The notes: a model not told the origin generated them from the letters alone. A stretch of DNA of 64,000 nucleotides from Streptomyces capitiformicae (GCF_002214185.1 NZ_CP022161.1:1488001-1552000), one strand, 5' to 3'; positions 1-10,936 are shown, numbered from the stretch's first letter. Made by a program: numbers and translations.

Positions 1-2712
<2,712 letters not shown>

Positions 2713-3034
2713 TCAGCTGTCGAGTGGCTCAGCCATATGTGCCTGCGCGATGGCGTCGATACGCCGGGCGAGATCGAAGTCCGCCTCGGTCAGTTTGCGG
2801 CCGGCGTCGTGCGTGGTGATCGAGAACCGCACCTCCCCCCACCGCAGGTCGATGTCCGCGTGGTGGCTGATCAGCCGCTCGATATCCGCGACGTGCACGA
2901 TCACCGCCACGCCACCGTGATACCGGATCCCGAACGAGCGGGTGATCTCATCCCCCTTCACGCCGCCACCCCGGCACTGACTCCAGAGCGGCCGTGATCT
3001 CGTCCTCGGTCAACGGCACCGGTGTATCTGCCAC
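2713..3034 (-). pseudogene. 4a-hydroxytetrahydrobiopterin (pterin-4a-carbinolamine) dehydratase, single-base frameshift
   Basis: The N-terminal frame starts at GTG 3034, seven bases after a GGAGGGGAG ribosome site, and reads DEITAALESVPGWRREGG before a stop. The rest (DEITRSFGIRYHGG to SHHADIDLRWGEVRFSITTHDAGRKLTE) continues one base out of frame. The break is at a run of five C on the plus strand (2952-2956); removing one base joins the parts into a normal protein of about 107 aa. The family dehydrates 4a-hydroxytetrahydropterin after aromatic amino acid hydroxylation; the His-His pair of the SHHADIDLRW motif is present. The gene sits directly behind the TPR fragment. A sequencing error in the homopolymer is as likely as a true mutation. 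Confidence 0.85.
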
Positions 3035-3037
3035 GCT

Positions 3038-3493
3038 TCAACTCCCCTCCGTCACAGGCGCCAGGACCTCGGCGAGGTCCTGGCCGACCGGGGCATCCTG
3101 CCATGGCAGCATCGCCCGTTGAAGGGTGACCAACTCGCGGCACAAGCAGGCCGATCGGGTCTCGACGGCGATGTCCGCCACCGTACGAACAATTTCCAGC
3201 GCCTGATCCGGCTCGCCCGCGCCGGCGGCTGCGGTAGCGTGCCGGGCGAGGTACACGCCGCGGTCACGGCGCGCGGTCTCGGGGACGACGTCGAGGACTT
3301 GCGACCACAGAGAGACGGCCTCGACGCCGAGGCCGAGCCTCCCGTAGCAGGTGGCGCGCTGCACTTCGAGGTAGCCGGGCGTACGACGACACGCGTTCCC
3401 CCACGGAAGGTCGTCGTTCCCGGCCATGGCCGGGACGTGGCCGTGCATGGCCGCAGTGTGGCCTAGTTGCGCCTTGTCATACTCACCCATCAT
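3038..3493 (-). CDS. TPR-type protein resembling the C-terminal tail of XRE/TPR regulators
   Basis: 151 aa. The stretch PGYLEVQRATCYGRLGLGVEAVSLW, then RRDRGVYLARHATAAAGAGEPDQALEIV, has the spacing of helical TPR repeats seen at the C-terminus of Streptomyces XRE-type regulators. The helix-turn-helix half (about 250 residues) is missing, so this is either a truncated relic or a stand-alone TPR protein. An ACGGGG element precedes the double ATG at 3493. Its stop lies four bases upstream of the pterin dehydratase GTG, so the two are probably co-transcribed. Function cannot be stated beyond likely protein-protein contact. Confidence 0.55.
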   Translation of the reverse strand: MMGEYDKAQLGHTAAMHGHVPAMAGNDDLPWGNACRRTPGYLEVQRATCYGRLGLGVEAVSLWSQVLDVVPETARRDRGVYLARHATAAAGAGEPDQALEIVRTVADIAVETRSACLCRELVTLQRAMLPWQDAPVGQDLAEVLAPVTEGS

Positions 3494-3570
3494 CCCCGTG
3501 TGACCACCGAACGTACACGGAACACGACGGACCGCTCCATGGCCGGTTGGCTCAGTGGGGAGTTGGGTTG

Positions 3571-3780
3571 ATGACCGTACAGAAGACGACGATGGACCCG
3601 CCCGTCAGCCTCGGCCTCCCGCTGGACGAGCCGACGCCGCCCGACGACTGTGGGGTGTGCACGGCGTTGGCCAACGAGCGGACCGAGGCCCGAGCGCGGG
3701 GTGATCTGTCGCGAGTCTCGGACCTGAACGTCGAGATCCGCAACCACCACCCGGCACGCCGTAAGCGGAGGCGGACATGA
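3571..3780 (+). CDS. Small conserved-looking protein, unknown function
   Basis: 69 aa from ATG 3571, which follows a GGGGAG ribosome site by about eight bases; the upstream in-frame ATG at 3547 lacks one. The protein has a DDCGVCTAL motif with two Cys, then an Arg/Glu-rich helix and a very basic tail (RRKRRRT). Its last codons overlap the next start as ATGA, so the two are translationally coupled. Proteins of this kind accompany XRE/TPR genes in Streptomyces, which is the arrangement here: the divergent TPR gene starts 78 bp away. I do not know the function. Confidence 0.6.
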   Translation: MTVQKTTMDPPVSLGLPLDEPTPPDDCGVCTALANERTEARARGDLSRVSDLNVEIRNHHPARRKRRRT

Positions 3781-4001
3781 ACCGCGGAGAACGGAAGCAG
3801 CGCGGCACGTCCGGCAGGACCAGTCATCCGCAGCAGTTCGTGCTGCCGGATCACCTTCCTGGCGAGGATGAGTACCGGGTCTTCATGGCCCACCTGACGG
3901 GGTGCGCGGACTGCGGGTACGGGCAGGTCCAGTGCGGGAAGGCCACCGAACTGTGGCATGCGTACAAGGTGGCCAGGAGACCCGCGGAGAGACGCACATG
4001 A
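3777..4001 (+). CDS. Small Cys-containing protein, unknown function
   Basis: 74 aa, start coupled by ATGA overlap to the preceding small gene. It contains GCADCGYGQVQC, three Cys spaced like a small metal-binding knuckle, followed by an amphipathic helix (ATELWHAYKVARR). No signal peptide or membrane segment. The gene pair could be a two-subunit unit, but nothing in the sequence gives the activity. Confidence 0.6.
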   Translation: MNRGERKQRGTSGRTSHPQQFVLPDHLPGEDEYRVFMAHLTGCADCGYGQVQCGKATELWHAYKVARRPAERRT

Positions 4002-4467
4002 GCGTCGGGGTCGGCGCGCACGCCCGACACGAAAGACCGTGGTCTCCCCCGAAGCTGTGAGGCACGGGCCTGATGATCTTTCCGCTGTGGCGTTGTTCGG
4101 TTCCAGTCGAATCAGGTCGCGGATCCAGCCACCGACAGCCCAATCTGGAGCAGGGGGAAGCAGTGGTGCTGGTCGCCTGGGGCCGCCAGCGCCATGTCCT
4201 CCTCACAAGGAGAGGACGAGATCGCATCCCGACCAGCTGACGCCGACCAGACCCCGGGTACGTACGGGCCGAGCTGGGCCTTTGCACCCACGGGAAAGGA
4301 TGTGGCCTACGTTGGCCAAGGGTGTCAGCGTAAGGCGACCAGAAACCCTGGAACGTTTCAGGACCATCAGGCTCTTGCTGCCGGTATCTTGACGCTGCGT
4401 CAAACGCATGCGGCAGCACCCTCGTCTTCACCAACGCGAGGTCCGAGTTCGACACCATGGGGGATAC
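4002..4467. other. 466-bp stretch without a supported gene
   Basis: ORFs run through this stretch in several frames, the best from 4194, but none has a ribosome site or a recognisable protein signature. It presumably carries the promoter of the secreted protein at 4468. Confidence 0.4.
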
Positions 4468-4863
4468 ATGAACGTACGCAAAGCATTCATTGCGGCAACC
4501 GCAGTTGCGGCACTCGGCGGAGCAGCCATGCCCAGCACCGCCAGCGCGGCGTCGAATGGCGGAGTTACCGTTCAGAGGTGCAACCCTGACGGCGTCCACG
4601 ACTACCTCAAGGTAGCGGGCACCCACTACTCAGGGTGGTACAGCACCGGTGACTGCACGGGCGAAATCAAGATTGCCCCCGACACGAACCGGTACATCAA
4701 GGTCTGCTTCTACCCGCAGAACGCCGACAACTACTGTCAGTCCAGCTACAAGCTGGCCACAGCCAACAGGTTCAAGACGATCGCCACGGACGTAGGCAAC
4801 GGAACCCTGTTCAAGTTCTACTTCCGGAGCACCGCCCGGTCGACCGGACAGCAAGTCTCCTAA
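4468..4863 (+). CDS. Small secreted protein, unknown function
   Basis: 131 aa. ATG 4468 follows a GGGGG element. It begins with a classical signal peptide (MNVRKAFIAATAVAALGG..., predicted cut after TASA at about residue 27). The mature part of about 104 residues has four Cys (QRCNP, GDCTG, VCFYP, YCQSS), so two disulfides are likely, and is rich in Tyr, Thr and Asn, as in compact beta proteins. No catalytic motif is visible. It is followed at once by a strong terminator, so it is monocistronic. Confidence 0.8.
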   Translation: MNVRKAFIAATAVAALGGAAMPSTASAASNGGVTVQRCNPDGVHDYLKVAGTHYSGWYSTGDCTGEIKIAPDTNRYIKVCFYPQNADNYCQSSYKLATANRFKTIATDVGNGTLFKFYFRSTARSTGQQVS

Positions 4864-4881
4864 CGCGCCCGCGCCGAGAAC

Positions 4882-4924
4882 GTGTGGTCCCCACTCGTCC
4901 TTCAGCCGGGGACCACACTTTCTT
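4882..4924 (+). terminator. Rho-independent-type terminator of the secreted protein gene
   Basis: Perfect 11-bp inverted repeat GTGTGGTCCCC (4882-4892) and GGGGACCACAC (4908-4918) with a 15-base loop, then TTTCTTTC. Confidence 0.85.
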
Positions 4925-5073
4925 TCAGTCTCATCCATCACCCCGTTCCAGGAGCGGCCTGCTCCCGGAAGCTCCCGCCCCCCTCCGGGGGATGATGCCC
5001 TGCCGCAGGGCCGCTGCCTCCGGCCGCTGAGAAGCAGTCCTCTTTCCGGACCTGAAGTGCGGGTTTCTGCAGG

Positions 5074-5709
5074 TCAGTCGTGACTTTCGCGTTGGCCGGG
5101 CAGGCTGGGCACATCCGATTCGTTCGAGAGGGCGTGGAGGTCGCGGGTGCCGTCGATGCGGGCAGTGCTGGAGAGTCGTGAGAAGGCTGCTCTGGCGCGG
5201 GTGGAGGGGCTGCGTTTGACCACCTCAACGGTGAGGTCCAGTTCGCGGGCGGCCCAGTCGACGAGGGGGCCGGTGTAGCCGCTGTCAGCCCAGAGCAGCC
5301 GCAGTCGGCGAAGTCCCTCACGCAGCGTGGGCAGCATCTCCTGAGCGGCGTCCCGATCGGGGGTCGAAGCGGGCGTGACCAGCACCATCAGCAGCAGCCC
5401 GAGGCAGTCCACGATCACGTGCCGCTTCCGCGGCTTGATCTTCTTGCCCCCGTCGAAGCCGCGTGAGTCGTTCTTGACGACTGCGTCGGCCTTCACCGAC
5501 TGCGAGTCCGCGATGGCGGCGGTGGGCTCGGCGCTACGGCCTTCCGCCTTCCTTGCTCTGTCGCGCAGACGGTCGTGGAAATCGCGGATCAGGCCGTTGT
5601 CCCGCCAGCGGCGGAAGAACGCGTAGACACGCTTCCAGGGCGGGAAGTCCGCGGGCAGGTTCCGCCACTTGACGCCGTTGCCGACCAGGTAGCGGATCGC
5701 GTCGATCAT
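5074..5709 (-). pseudogene. IS5-family DDE transposase, truncated at both ends
   Basis: The frame starts MIDAIRYLVGNGVKWRNLPADFPPW, lacking the usual first 40 residues, and runs through the first catalytic Asp (IADSQSVK), FDGGKKIKPRKRHVIVD, and the second Asp in LLWADSGYTGPLVDW. After VEVVKRS the frame departs into unrelated sequence, so the segment with the third acidic residue (RRWVVERTFAWL in relatives) is gone. It cannot encode an active transposase. The missing N-terminus may be the MTDAEWVVVRAALP fragment 800 bp away, which would mean another element landed inside this IS5 copy. Confidence 0.85.
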
Positions 5710-6520
5710 CCAATGCCACGAAGTAAAGGCTCAGTTGACGGTGTCAAGGCTCCGGGAAGAGGGATCTTGTACGTACTCGGTGCCGTACGGATGAGTCGGC
5801 CGTTGCGCGCCCAGTAGCAGAGCTGCGCGTTGAAGCCGCTCAGCACACGCCCGGTGGCGATGAGGCCGAGATGCCCTGCGATGTCGCGGGCGTGCATGGC
5901 CTGGTTGGAGTTCTCCGCCAAGATCCGGCAGACCTGTCCCCAGCGGCCGGAAGCGGCCCGGTCTGCGGCATGCGTGGTGGGGAGAGCCGGTGGATGCACG
6001 GTGATCACAATGGCGGTGATCGGCGTACTGTCGCGAGGCCGCCCGTCGCGGTTCCAGATGTTGTAGCGAGATGTACCGCACTTGACGATGCGAGCGGACA
6101 GCCGCATTCGGCTCTTGGGCAGCAACGCCTTCAGGACGCGGGTGCCAATGTGTCCTACCAGGTCAAGGCGTCCGCTCGGAGTTGCGGCCGCAGCCGTCCC
6201 AGCGACGCCAACGACCGTGTCGCGCGCGGCCTCCAGGGCCACGGTGAAGCCGGCCCGATCGGGATCGCAGCCAGGCACTGTCTCCACTGCGGTCACCATC
6301 ATCGAGCGCAGAGCCTGGTAGATGGTCAGGAGTGCCCACATCTCCTGGGTGAGGCCCACCGGGTCCTTCGACCGTAGAACGCGCCCTTTGAGCATGGTGT
6401 GACGCAGTGCCAGATAGGCGGTCTCGATCTCCCAGCGCTCGTGATAGAGACCGACCAGGCGGTCTGCTGGGTCGGTGCGGTGGTCGCTCAGCGTGGTGAG
6501 CAGACGATAGGTTCCGCCGG
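5706..6520 (-). pseudogene. C-terminal part of an IS4-type transposase
   Basis: From about 6520 the minus strand reads GGTYRLLTTLSDHRTDPADR, then LVGLYHERWEIETAYLALRH, the YREK-like region of IS4-family transposases whose Glu is the third catalytic residue, then LRSKDPVGLTQEMWALLTIYQALRSMM. The N-terminal half with both catalytic Asp residues is absent. The final 100 residues (HARDIAGHLGLIATGRVLSGFNAQL...) are a helical C-terminal extension. At its 5' side it joins abruptly to the IS5 N-terminal codons, and at its 3' side it abuts the IS5 body. Confidence 0.75.
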
Positions 6521-6820
6521 CAACGCGGCCCGCACCACCACCCACTCGGCATCCGTCATGTCCGACCCGTAGCAGGGCCGTGCGACGGTGGAGTGGTCCA
6601 CTCTGCGGTTCGCGGTGATGACCCGGCAACCGGCAACCCACGTCATCCCAGCAGGCCTGCTCGATACGGCGGGAGGAGCGACTCCTTTGCTGTAGCAGTA
6701 CAAGAGCAAGGCGACCAGGCTCGCGGGCGGGTAGGCCGCCCCTCCCTGCCGGTCGGCACGGTAGCGGTCCTCGAAGGCCGAAAGATCGAGCTGCTCGACG
6801 ACGTCGAGCACCTCCAGCAC
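6515..6820 (-). pseudogene. IS1182-type transposase N-terminus joined to an IS5 N-terminus
   Basis: The 5' part reads LEVLDVVEQLDLSAFEDRYRAD and ASLVALLLYCYSKGV, the DUF772-type start of IS1182-like transposases. The frame is broken by a missing base after KGV and then by a 7-bp tandem duplication (TTGCCGG twice, near 6624-6637) before VITANRRVDHSTVAR. At about 6575 the sequence switches to PCYGSDMTDAEWVVVRAALP, the start of an IS5-type transposase, with its ATG at 6559. After 15 codons that too is cut off. Three kinds of lesion in 300 bp show long decay. Confidence 0.75.
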
Positions 6821-6839
6821 AGGTGCTCAGCCCAAGCGG

Positions 6840-7633
6840 TCCGCGATCGACGCGTGCGAAACCGTGCGCGTTTCCGTGAACCAGGGCGTGGTGGGTCGGC
6901 CGATGCTGAAGCTGATCCGGGCCTGGCTGCGGATGGGAGTGCTGGAGGGCGGGGTGACCTCTCCGACCGGGGCGGGAACCCCGCAGGGCTCGCCGGTCTC
7001 CCCGCTGCTGGCCAACATCGCCTTGCATGTCCTCGACGAGGCGTGGCAGGACGAGGGTCACCGGTGGGGGGTGCTGGTGAGGTACTGCGATGACTTCGTG
7101 GTCCTGTCGCCGACCAGACAGCGGGCCGGGCAGGCCCGGCTGCTGGCGGCGAGGGTGCTGGAGCGGCTCGGGATGCGGTTGCACCCGGAGAAGTCCGGTA
7201 TCACCTGTCTCACCGGGGGCGGGCAGGGTTTCGCATTCCTCGGCTTTCACCACCGGAAAGTGGAGTCGTGAAGTGGCGGGGCAAGTACTACTTGCAGCGG
7301 TGGCCCTCGGCCAGAGCGATGCGGGTGCTGCGGGACAAAGTCCGTGCGGCCACCGTCATTTCGAAGGCTGAACGGCCGCTGTCCGCTGTGGTCGCCGAGC
7401 TCAACCCCGTGCTGCGGGGCTGGGAAGCGTACTTCCGTAACGGGAACTCCGGGCGGAAGTTCAACGCGGTCGACGGCTACGTCCACGAGCGGCTGGCTAT
7501 CCTCGCCAGCCGAAAACACGGCCTGCGGGGTCGGAACTGGGCCATCTGTTTCACCCACGGGTGGATCACCCGGCTCGGGGTCTACCGCCTTACCGGAACC
7601 GTACGCAGGGCGACGGAGCATGCCAGTCGGTGA
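6840..7633 (+). pseudogene. Group II intron reverse transcriptase/maturase, 5'-truncated and frameshifted
   Basis: Starts inside the RT domain (RPMLKLIRAWLRMGVLEGG), then GTPQGSPVSPLLANIAL (RT4), and RYCDDFVVLSP, the catalytic box 5 with YCDD in place of the usual YADD. After FLGFHHRKVES a TGA at about 7269 interrupts the frame; restoring one G (TCGTGA to TCGTGGA) reads through into KWRGKYYLQRWPSARAM. The maturase domain follows: ELNPVLRGWEAYFRNGNSGRKF, then YVHERLAILASRKHGL and WFTRLGVYRLTG-like WITRLGVYRLTG. RT boxes 0-3 are missing, so no active enzyme can be made. Confidence 0.88.
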
Positions 7634-7644
7634 ACGATGTCGGA

Positions 7645-7737
7645 AAGCCGTATGCGGGAGAACCGCACGTACGGTTTGAAGCGGCGGGGGCTGGAAACGG
7701 AGCGGAAGCCACCGCGCCAGTCCCCGACCCTACTTAC
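7645..7737 (+). ncRNA. Group II intron domains V and VI (3' end of the intron RNA)
   Basis: Domain V is at about 7645-7677: it starts with the AGC catalytic triad (7646-7648) followed by a 34-nt hairpin in which AGCCGTATGCGG pairs with CCGCACGTACGGTT around a GAGA loop. Domain VI follows: a 9-bp stem GGGGGCTGG (7686-7694) with CCAGTCCCC (7717-7725). The intron probably ends at TACTTAC near 7737. These catalytic domains look intact although the 5' half of the intron has been lost. Confidence 0.85.
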
Positions 7738-7850
7738 AGAACGTCACATATCACCGGTTCTGACACAGCTTCTAGCCCCAGAGGGATCGCGAGCGCGCAG
7801 GCGAGGCCGAGGCCCAGTCCCCCAGGAAGGTCGCGCCGAGGCGCAGCCGC

Positions 7851-9038
7851 TCAGGAAAGGGCCTCGGTCATCGCCTCGGTGGCCCGTATGGCCGCCTTTT
7901 CGTCGGTGTCTGGGCCCGTCACTCGGGCGACGAGGGCTACGGGGTCGCCCTGCGCGGTGGTGGTGTAGGCCAGGGACCAGGAGGAGGAGTCGCCGTCGCC
8001 GGTGTCGGTCGGGGCCCACTGGCGCTTGTCGCGTACCGCGGGGAACAGCTGGTCCGCCGTGGCCGCCGAGACACTCCGCACGAGCGGTAGCTCCCTTACG
8101 CCCGCCATCCGCGGTCGCACCAGCTCGCCTCGGTCGGCGAGGGACGCCGCTACCCTGGCCAGTTGGAGCGGGGTGACGGTGATGTCGCCGTCCTGGTAGC
8201 TGTCGTAGGTGCTCTTCGAGACAGGCTGAGGGGCACCCTGATTGGCGTCGTTGAAGCCGAACTTCTCGGCGGTCTCGCGGAGTTTCACCTCGCCGAGGTC
8301 GTCGGCCATTTTCACGAAGACCGCGTCACAGGACCGGGCGAGCGCCTGTCGTATGGTCGCGTTCGCACACTGGCCCGTGCCGCCGGTCGTGGGTTCCTCG
8401 ACCGTGTCGTACAGGCCGTTCTCCAGGGCCGCTGCGGCGATCACGATGTTGAACGTCTCACCGGGGGCGGTGGCCTCCCGGAGCGGGCGGTTGAGCATCG
8501 GTTCGTCCGGGTCGTCGTTCGCCTTCTTCCAGGCTTCCTGGTCCTTCGAGGTGTTGCCGGCGAAGGCCGTCGGGTCGTACGAGGGTGTGCTCACGACGGC
8601 GAGCAGGTCGCCGGTCTCCGCGTTGAGCGCGATGGCCGCCCCGCGCTCTCCGCCGAGTTCCGCGAAGGCGGCCTCCTGCACCGCCGGGTCGATGGTCGTC
8701 TCGACGTCCTCGCCCCTGCTGTATTTCAGCGAGTCCTCATAGATGCTCTCCAGCCCGGAGCTGCCGAACGCGAGCGAGCGGTAGCCGGTGACGGGCGCGT
8801 ACAACTCGCCGTCCGTGTAGATGCGTTGGTAGGGGACCTTCTCGTTGTCGCTCGGCTCCGATCCCGTGACGGGCTCGCCCGCGACAAGGATGTCGCCGTA
8901 TCCGCCGGACGTACCGACACGCGAACTCGTCGTCTTCTCCGCCTCGTTGGGCGTATCCGGGTCTTCGGTGCAGCCGGTGAGCAGCGCGAGGAGTCCGGGC
9001 ACCGCAAGGAAACGTCTCATGATCGACCGCATGCCCAT
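7851..9038 (-). CDS. Penicillin-binding-protein-like lipoprotein lacking catalytic motifs
   Basis: 395 aa. A lipobox LLTGC (Cys at about 23) replaces the membrane anchor of true PBPs. The body follows the Streptomyces PBP2-type transpeptidase: GDILVAGEPVTGS, RIYTDGELYAPVTGY, TTIDPAVQEAAFAELGGERGAA, and SYDPTAF. Where active enzymes have PGSTFK this protein has PGETFN (194-197), so both the nucleophile Ser and the Lys are gone; SxN is SCD (236-238); and no KTG motif follows. It should fold as a transpeptidase but cannot acylate. It starts 20 bp after the DUF89 gene in the same direction, probably one operon. A later start at Met7 is possible because no clear ribosome site is visible. Confidence 0.85.
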   Translation of the reverse strand: MGMRSIMRRFLAVPGLLALLTGCTEDPDTPNEAEKTTSSRVGTSGGYGDILVAGEPVTGSEPSDNEKVPYQRIYTDGELYAPVTGYRSLAFGSSGLESIYEDSLKYSRGEDVETTIDPAVQEAAFAELGGERGAAIALNAETGDLLAVVSTPSYDPTAFAGNTSKDQEAWKKANDDPDEPMLNRPLREATAPGETFNIVIAAAALENGLYDTVEEPTTGGTGQCANATIRQALARSCDAVFVKMADDLGEVKLRETAEKFGFNDANQGAPQPVSKSTYDSYQDGDITVTPLQLARVAASLADRGELVRPRMAGVRELPLVRSVSAATADQLFPAVRDKRQWAPTDTGDGDSSSWSLAYTTTAQGDPVALVARVTGPDTDEKAAIRATEAMTEALS

Positions 9039-9058
9039 ACTCTAGAGAAAGACCTTCG

Positions 9059-10213
9059 TCAGACCCTGACCTGGATCAACGCCCGGGTCCCGCTCGTGCG
9101 CCACCGCTGTCCCTCCGCCGCCACCAGCGCGGCCTCCGTCTCCGCGTCCAGGCCCACGATCACGTCGGACTTGAGGGTGCGCAGGGCGGCTACCGGGCCG
9201 GGGAAGTACGCGGTGGCCGCGGCGAAGGGGGTGGTGGGTGGCCAGAGGCGGTCGCCCACCAGGCGGCGGTAGTTGAGGTCGCCCTTCAGCAGGGTCAGGT
9301 CGGCGGAGGCGAACTCGTCGCGCAGGTCGGCCGGCATGTCCGCGTACGGCAGCGGGGCGCAGGAGAAGGGGTGGGCGCGGAGGATGAGGCGCCCGTCCGA
9401 CAGGGCCGACCACAGACGTTGCCCGGCGGCGGTCTTCGCGGCGACCAGGTGGCGTACGGCGTCGAGGGTGTCGGCGGTGGTGGCGTCGGAGACGAAGTAC
9501 GGGTACGGCTTCAGGTGCAGTACGGCGCGGTCGAAGTGGCCGTGCGCGAGGAGGTGGTCGATGAGGAGGAGGTCGGGGATCAGTTCGCGGCCCGCGTTGT
9601 CGGCGACCAGGCAGAGCAGGCCCCTGCCCGAGCCGTCCGTCAGCAGCGTCGACAGCAACTCGCTGTCGTCCGCGACCAGTTGGGAGTGGGCGGCCGCGCC
9701 CTCCTCGGCGGTCTGGATACGGAAGCCCAGGTCCGCGCGGTTGCCCCAGAGCGAACCGTGCAGCAGGGCCTTGAGCTGCTCGGGGAGTGGCTGTTCGGCG
9801 AGGGTGTCGAGGGCGGTGAGTTCCGCGGCCGCCTCGGGGGTGTCGAGTTCGGCGAGTTTGAAGGGGCGGAACGGGTCGACGCCCTGCCAGGGGCCGGGGG
9901 TGAAGTAGCCGACGGCGTTGAGGAGTTGGCGGTAGAAGCAGCTCTCGGCGGCGAGGAAGGGCAGGGAGAACCAGGAGCGGCCGGCGTGGCGGCGTACGTT
10001 CCAGGTGTCCCACCACGCGTCGTCGGCCGGGGGTGCGACGACGCCTTCGAGCGTGTTCTTCAGCAACTCGTCGAGCGCGCGGCGCTGTTGGGGGTCGTAG
10101 GGCGTGGCGTCCTGGACCTTGCGGATGAGGGCGGGGTGCCGTTCGGCGAGGACGCTGTGCGGGAAGGAGGCCGGGTCGTCGCTGCGGATGACCGGGGCGG
10201 CGGAGTCAGGCAT
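9059..10213 (-). CDS. DUF89 (ARMT1-like) damage-control phosphatase family protein
   Basis: 384 aa. The C-terminal two thirds carry the DUF89 signature: VADNAGRELIPDLLLI (metal-binding Asn/Asp), later LLKGDLNYRRLVGDR and LKSDVIVGLD. The family contains metal-dependent phosphatases that remove damaged sugar-phosphates and related metabolites; the substrate here is unknown. The N-terminal part is helical (DDAWWDTWNVRRHAGRSWF). Cytosolic, no signal peptide. Its ATG overlaps the stop of the upstream membrane protein by eight bases and the lipoprotein gene follows after 20 bp, so three genes form one operon. Confidence 0.88.
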   Translation of the reverse strand: MPDSAAPVIRSDDPASFPHSVLAERHPALIRKVQDATPYDPQQRRALDELLKNTLEGVVAPPADDAWWDTWNVRRHAGRSWFSLPFLAAESCFYRQLLNAVGYFTPGPWQGVDPFRPFKLAELDTPEAAAELTALDTLAEQPLPEQLKALLHGSLWGNRADLGFRIQTAEEGAAAHSQLVADDSELLSTLLTDGSGRGLLCLVADNAGRELIPDLLLIDHLLAHGHFDRAVLHLKPYPYFVSDATTADTLDAVRHLVAAKTAAGQRLWSALSDGRLILRAHPFSCAPLPYADMPADLRDEFASADLTLLKGDLNYRRLVGDRLWPPTTPFAAATAYFPGPVAALRTLKSDVIVGLDAETEAALVAAEGQRWRTSGTRALIQVRV

Positions 10214-10814
10214 GGCCGGGGGTTCCTCCGGGGCCGGCGGGCGGCAGGGAGGCGTCCTTGGCCTTGTTGTCGAGCAGCTTGTCGTAGCCGGCCTCGGTCC
10301 ACACGTACTTCTTGAACTGCTCCGGCGTCAGCGGACCCGCCCAGGGGCTGCCGCCGGGGTAGAACACCGACCCGCACGCGGAGCAGTGGTGCGCGGGGCG
10401 CCAGAGCCGTTCGGCGCGTTCCTTGCCCGCCGCGACGAGCTTGCGTTCGCGTCGCTCGCCGTTGACCACCGCGATCGTGCCGATGAACAGCAGCACGGCG
10501 AGAAGCGAACCGCCGATCGTGTAGAGCGGTTTGTCGTTCTGGACGCCGCTGTGGGCGAGGCCGACGCCGATACCGGTCAGGACCATGCCTTCGAGGAAGT
10601 GCAGCACGCTGTCGGAACGTCCGTGCGCACCCGGGGACTTGAGCAGCCTGTCGGTGAGTCCGCCGCGCCGGGACTCCGGGTCGGCGCAGGTCTCCGCGAC
10701 CGTGCGCACCGCCGGGGCCGTACCGCCGCAGCCGGGGCACACCGCCGCGACCGGGGGCGGGGGCGGACCGTACCCCTCCGTCTTCCCCGTCTTCGCCGTC
10801 TTCTCTGTCGACAT
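10206..10814 (-). CDS. Zinc-ribbon-like membrane protein, unknown function
   Basis: 202 aa. There are two CxxC pairs, CPGC near residue 26 and CSAC near residue 144, which could together bind one zinc. Between them lie two hydrophobic segments (FLEGMVLTGIGVGLAHSG and YTIGGSLLAVLLFIGTIAVV). The N-terminus is Lys/Thr-rich, then proline-rich. First gene of the operon with DUF89 and the PBP-like lipoprotein. No enzymatic motif is visible; a redox or assembly role at the membrane is only a guess. Confidence 0.75.
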   Translation of the reverse strand: MSTEKTAKTGKTEGYGPPPPPVAAVCPGCGGTAPAVRTVAETCADPESRRGGLTDRLLKSPGAHGRSDSVLHFLEGMVLTGIGVGLAHSGVQNDKPLYTIGGSLLAVLLFIGTIAVVNGERRERKLVAAGKERAERLWRPAHHCSACGSVFYPGGSPWAGPLTPEQFKKYVWTEAGYDKLLDNKAKDASLPPAGPGGTPGHA

Positions 10815-10848
10815 GCGCCTACGCTAACGGGCCGCCGGACGCACATGC

Positions 10849-10892
10849 GCCGGCGGCCGGCCGATGCCCGCTCGCATCGGTCGGCCGCCGGC
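10849..10892 (-). terminator. Strong hairpin between the zinc-ribbon gene and the S8 protease gene
   Basis: 19-base arms (10849-10867 and 10874-10892) pair fully apart from one G-T wobble, around a 6-base loop. It lies just downstream of the S8 protease stop and so most likely terminates that minus-strand transcript. Confidence 0.8.
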
Positions 10893-10936
10893 AGTGGGGG
10901 GTGGCGGTCAGCAGGTCTTCCCAGAAGCCCAGTGGC

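Larger units (their letters stand above)
5074..7737. mobile_element. Composite graveyard of IS fragments plus a group II intron remnant
   Basis: Pieces of at least four mobile elements lie end to end with no functional transposase: an IS5-type DDE transposase body (5074-5709, minus), the C-terminal half of an IS4-type transposase (5706-6520, minus), a 15-codon IS5 N-terminus (about 6515-6559, minus), an IS1182-type N-terminus (about 6560-6820, minus), and a 5'-truncated group II intron (about 6840-7737, plus). The pieces join within a few bases of each other, which points to repeated insertion and deletion at a hot spot. No intact terminal repeats or target duplication were found. Confidence 0.8.

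Noticed and set aside
4194..4589. 131-codon ORF before the secreted protein gene
   Set aside because: No ribosome site, no recognisable protein signature, and it overlaps the clearly supported signal-peptide gene in another frame.
5706..7253. 515-codon minus-strand ORF as one transposase
   Set aside because: Only the C-terminal part is transposase; the rest is antisense to the group II intron and out-of-frame IS1182 sequence.
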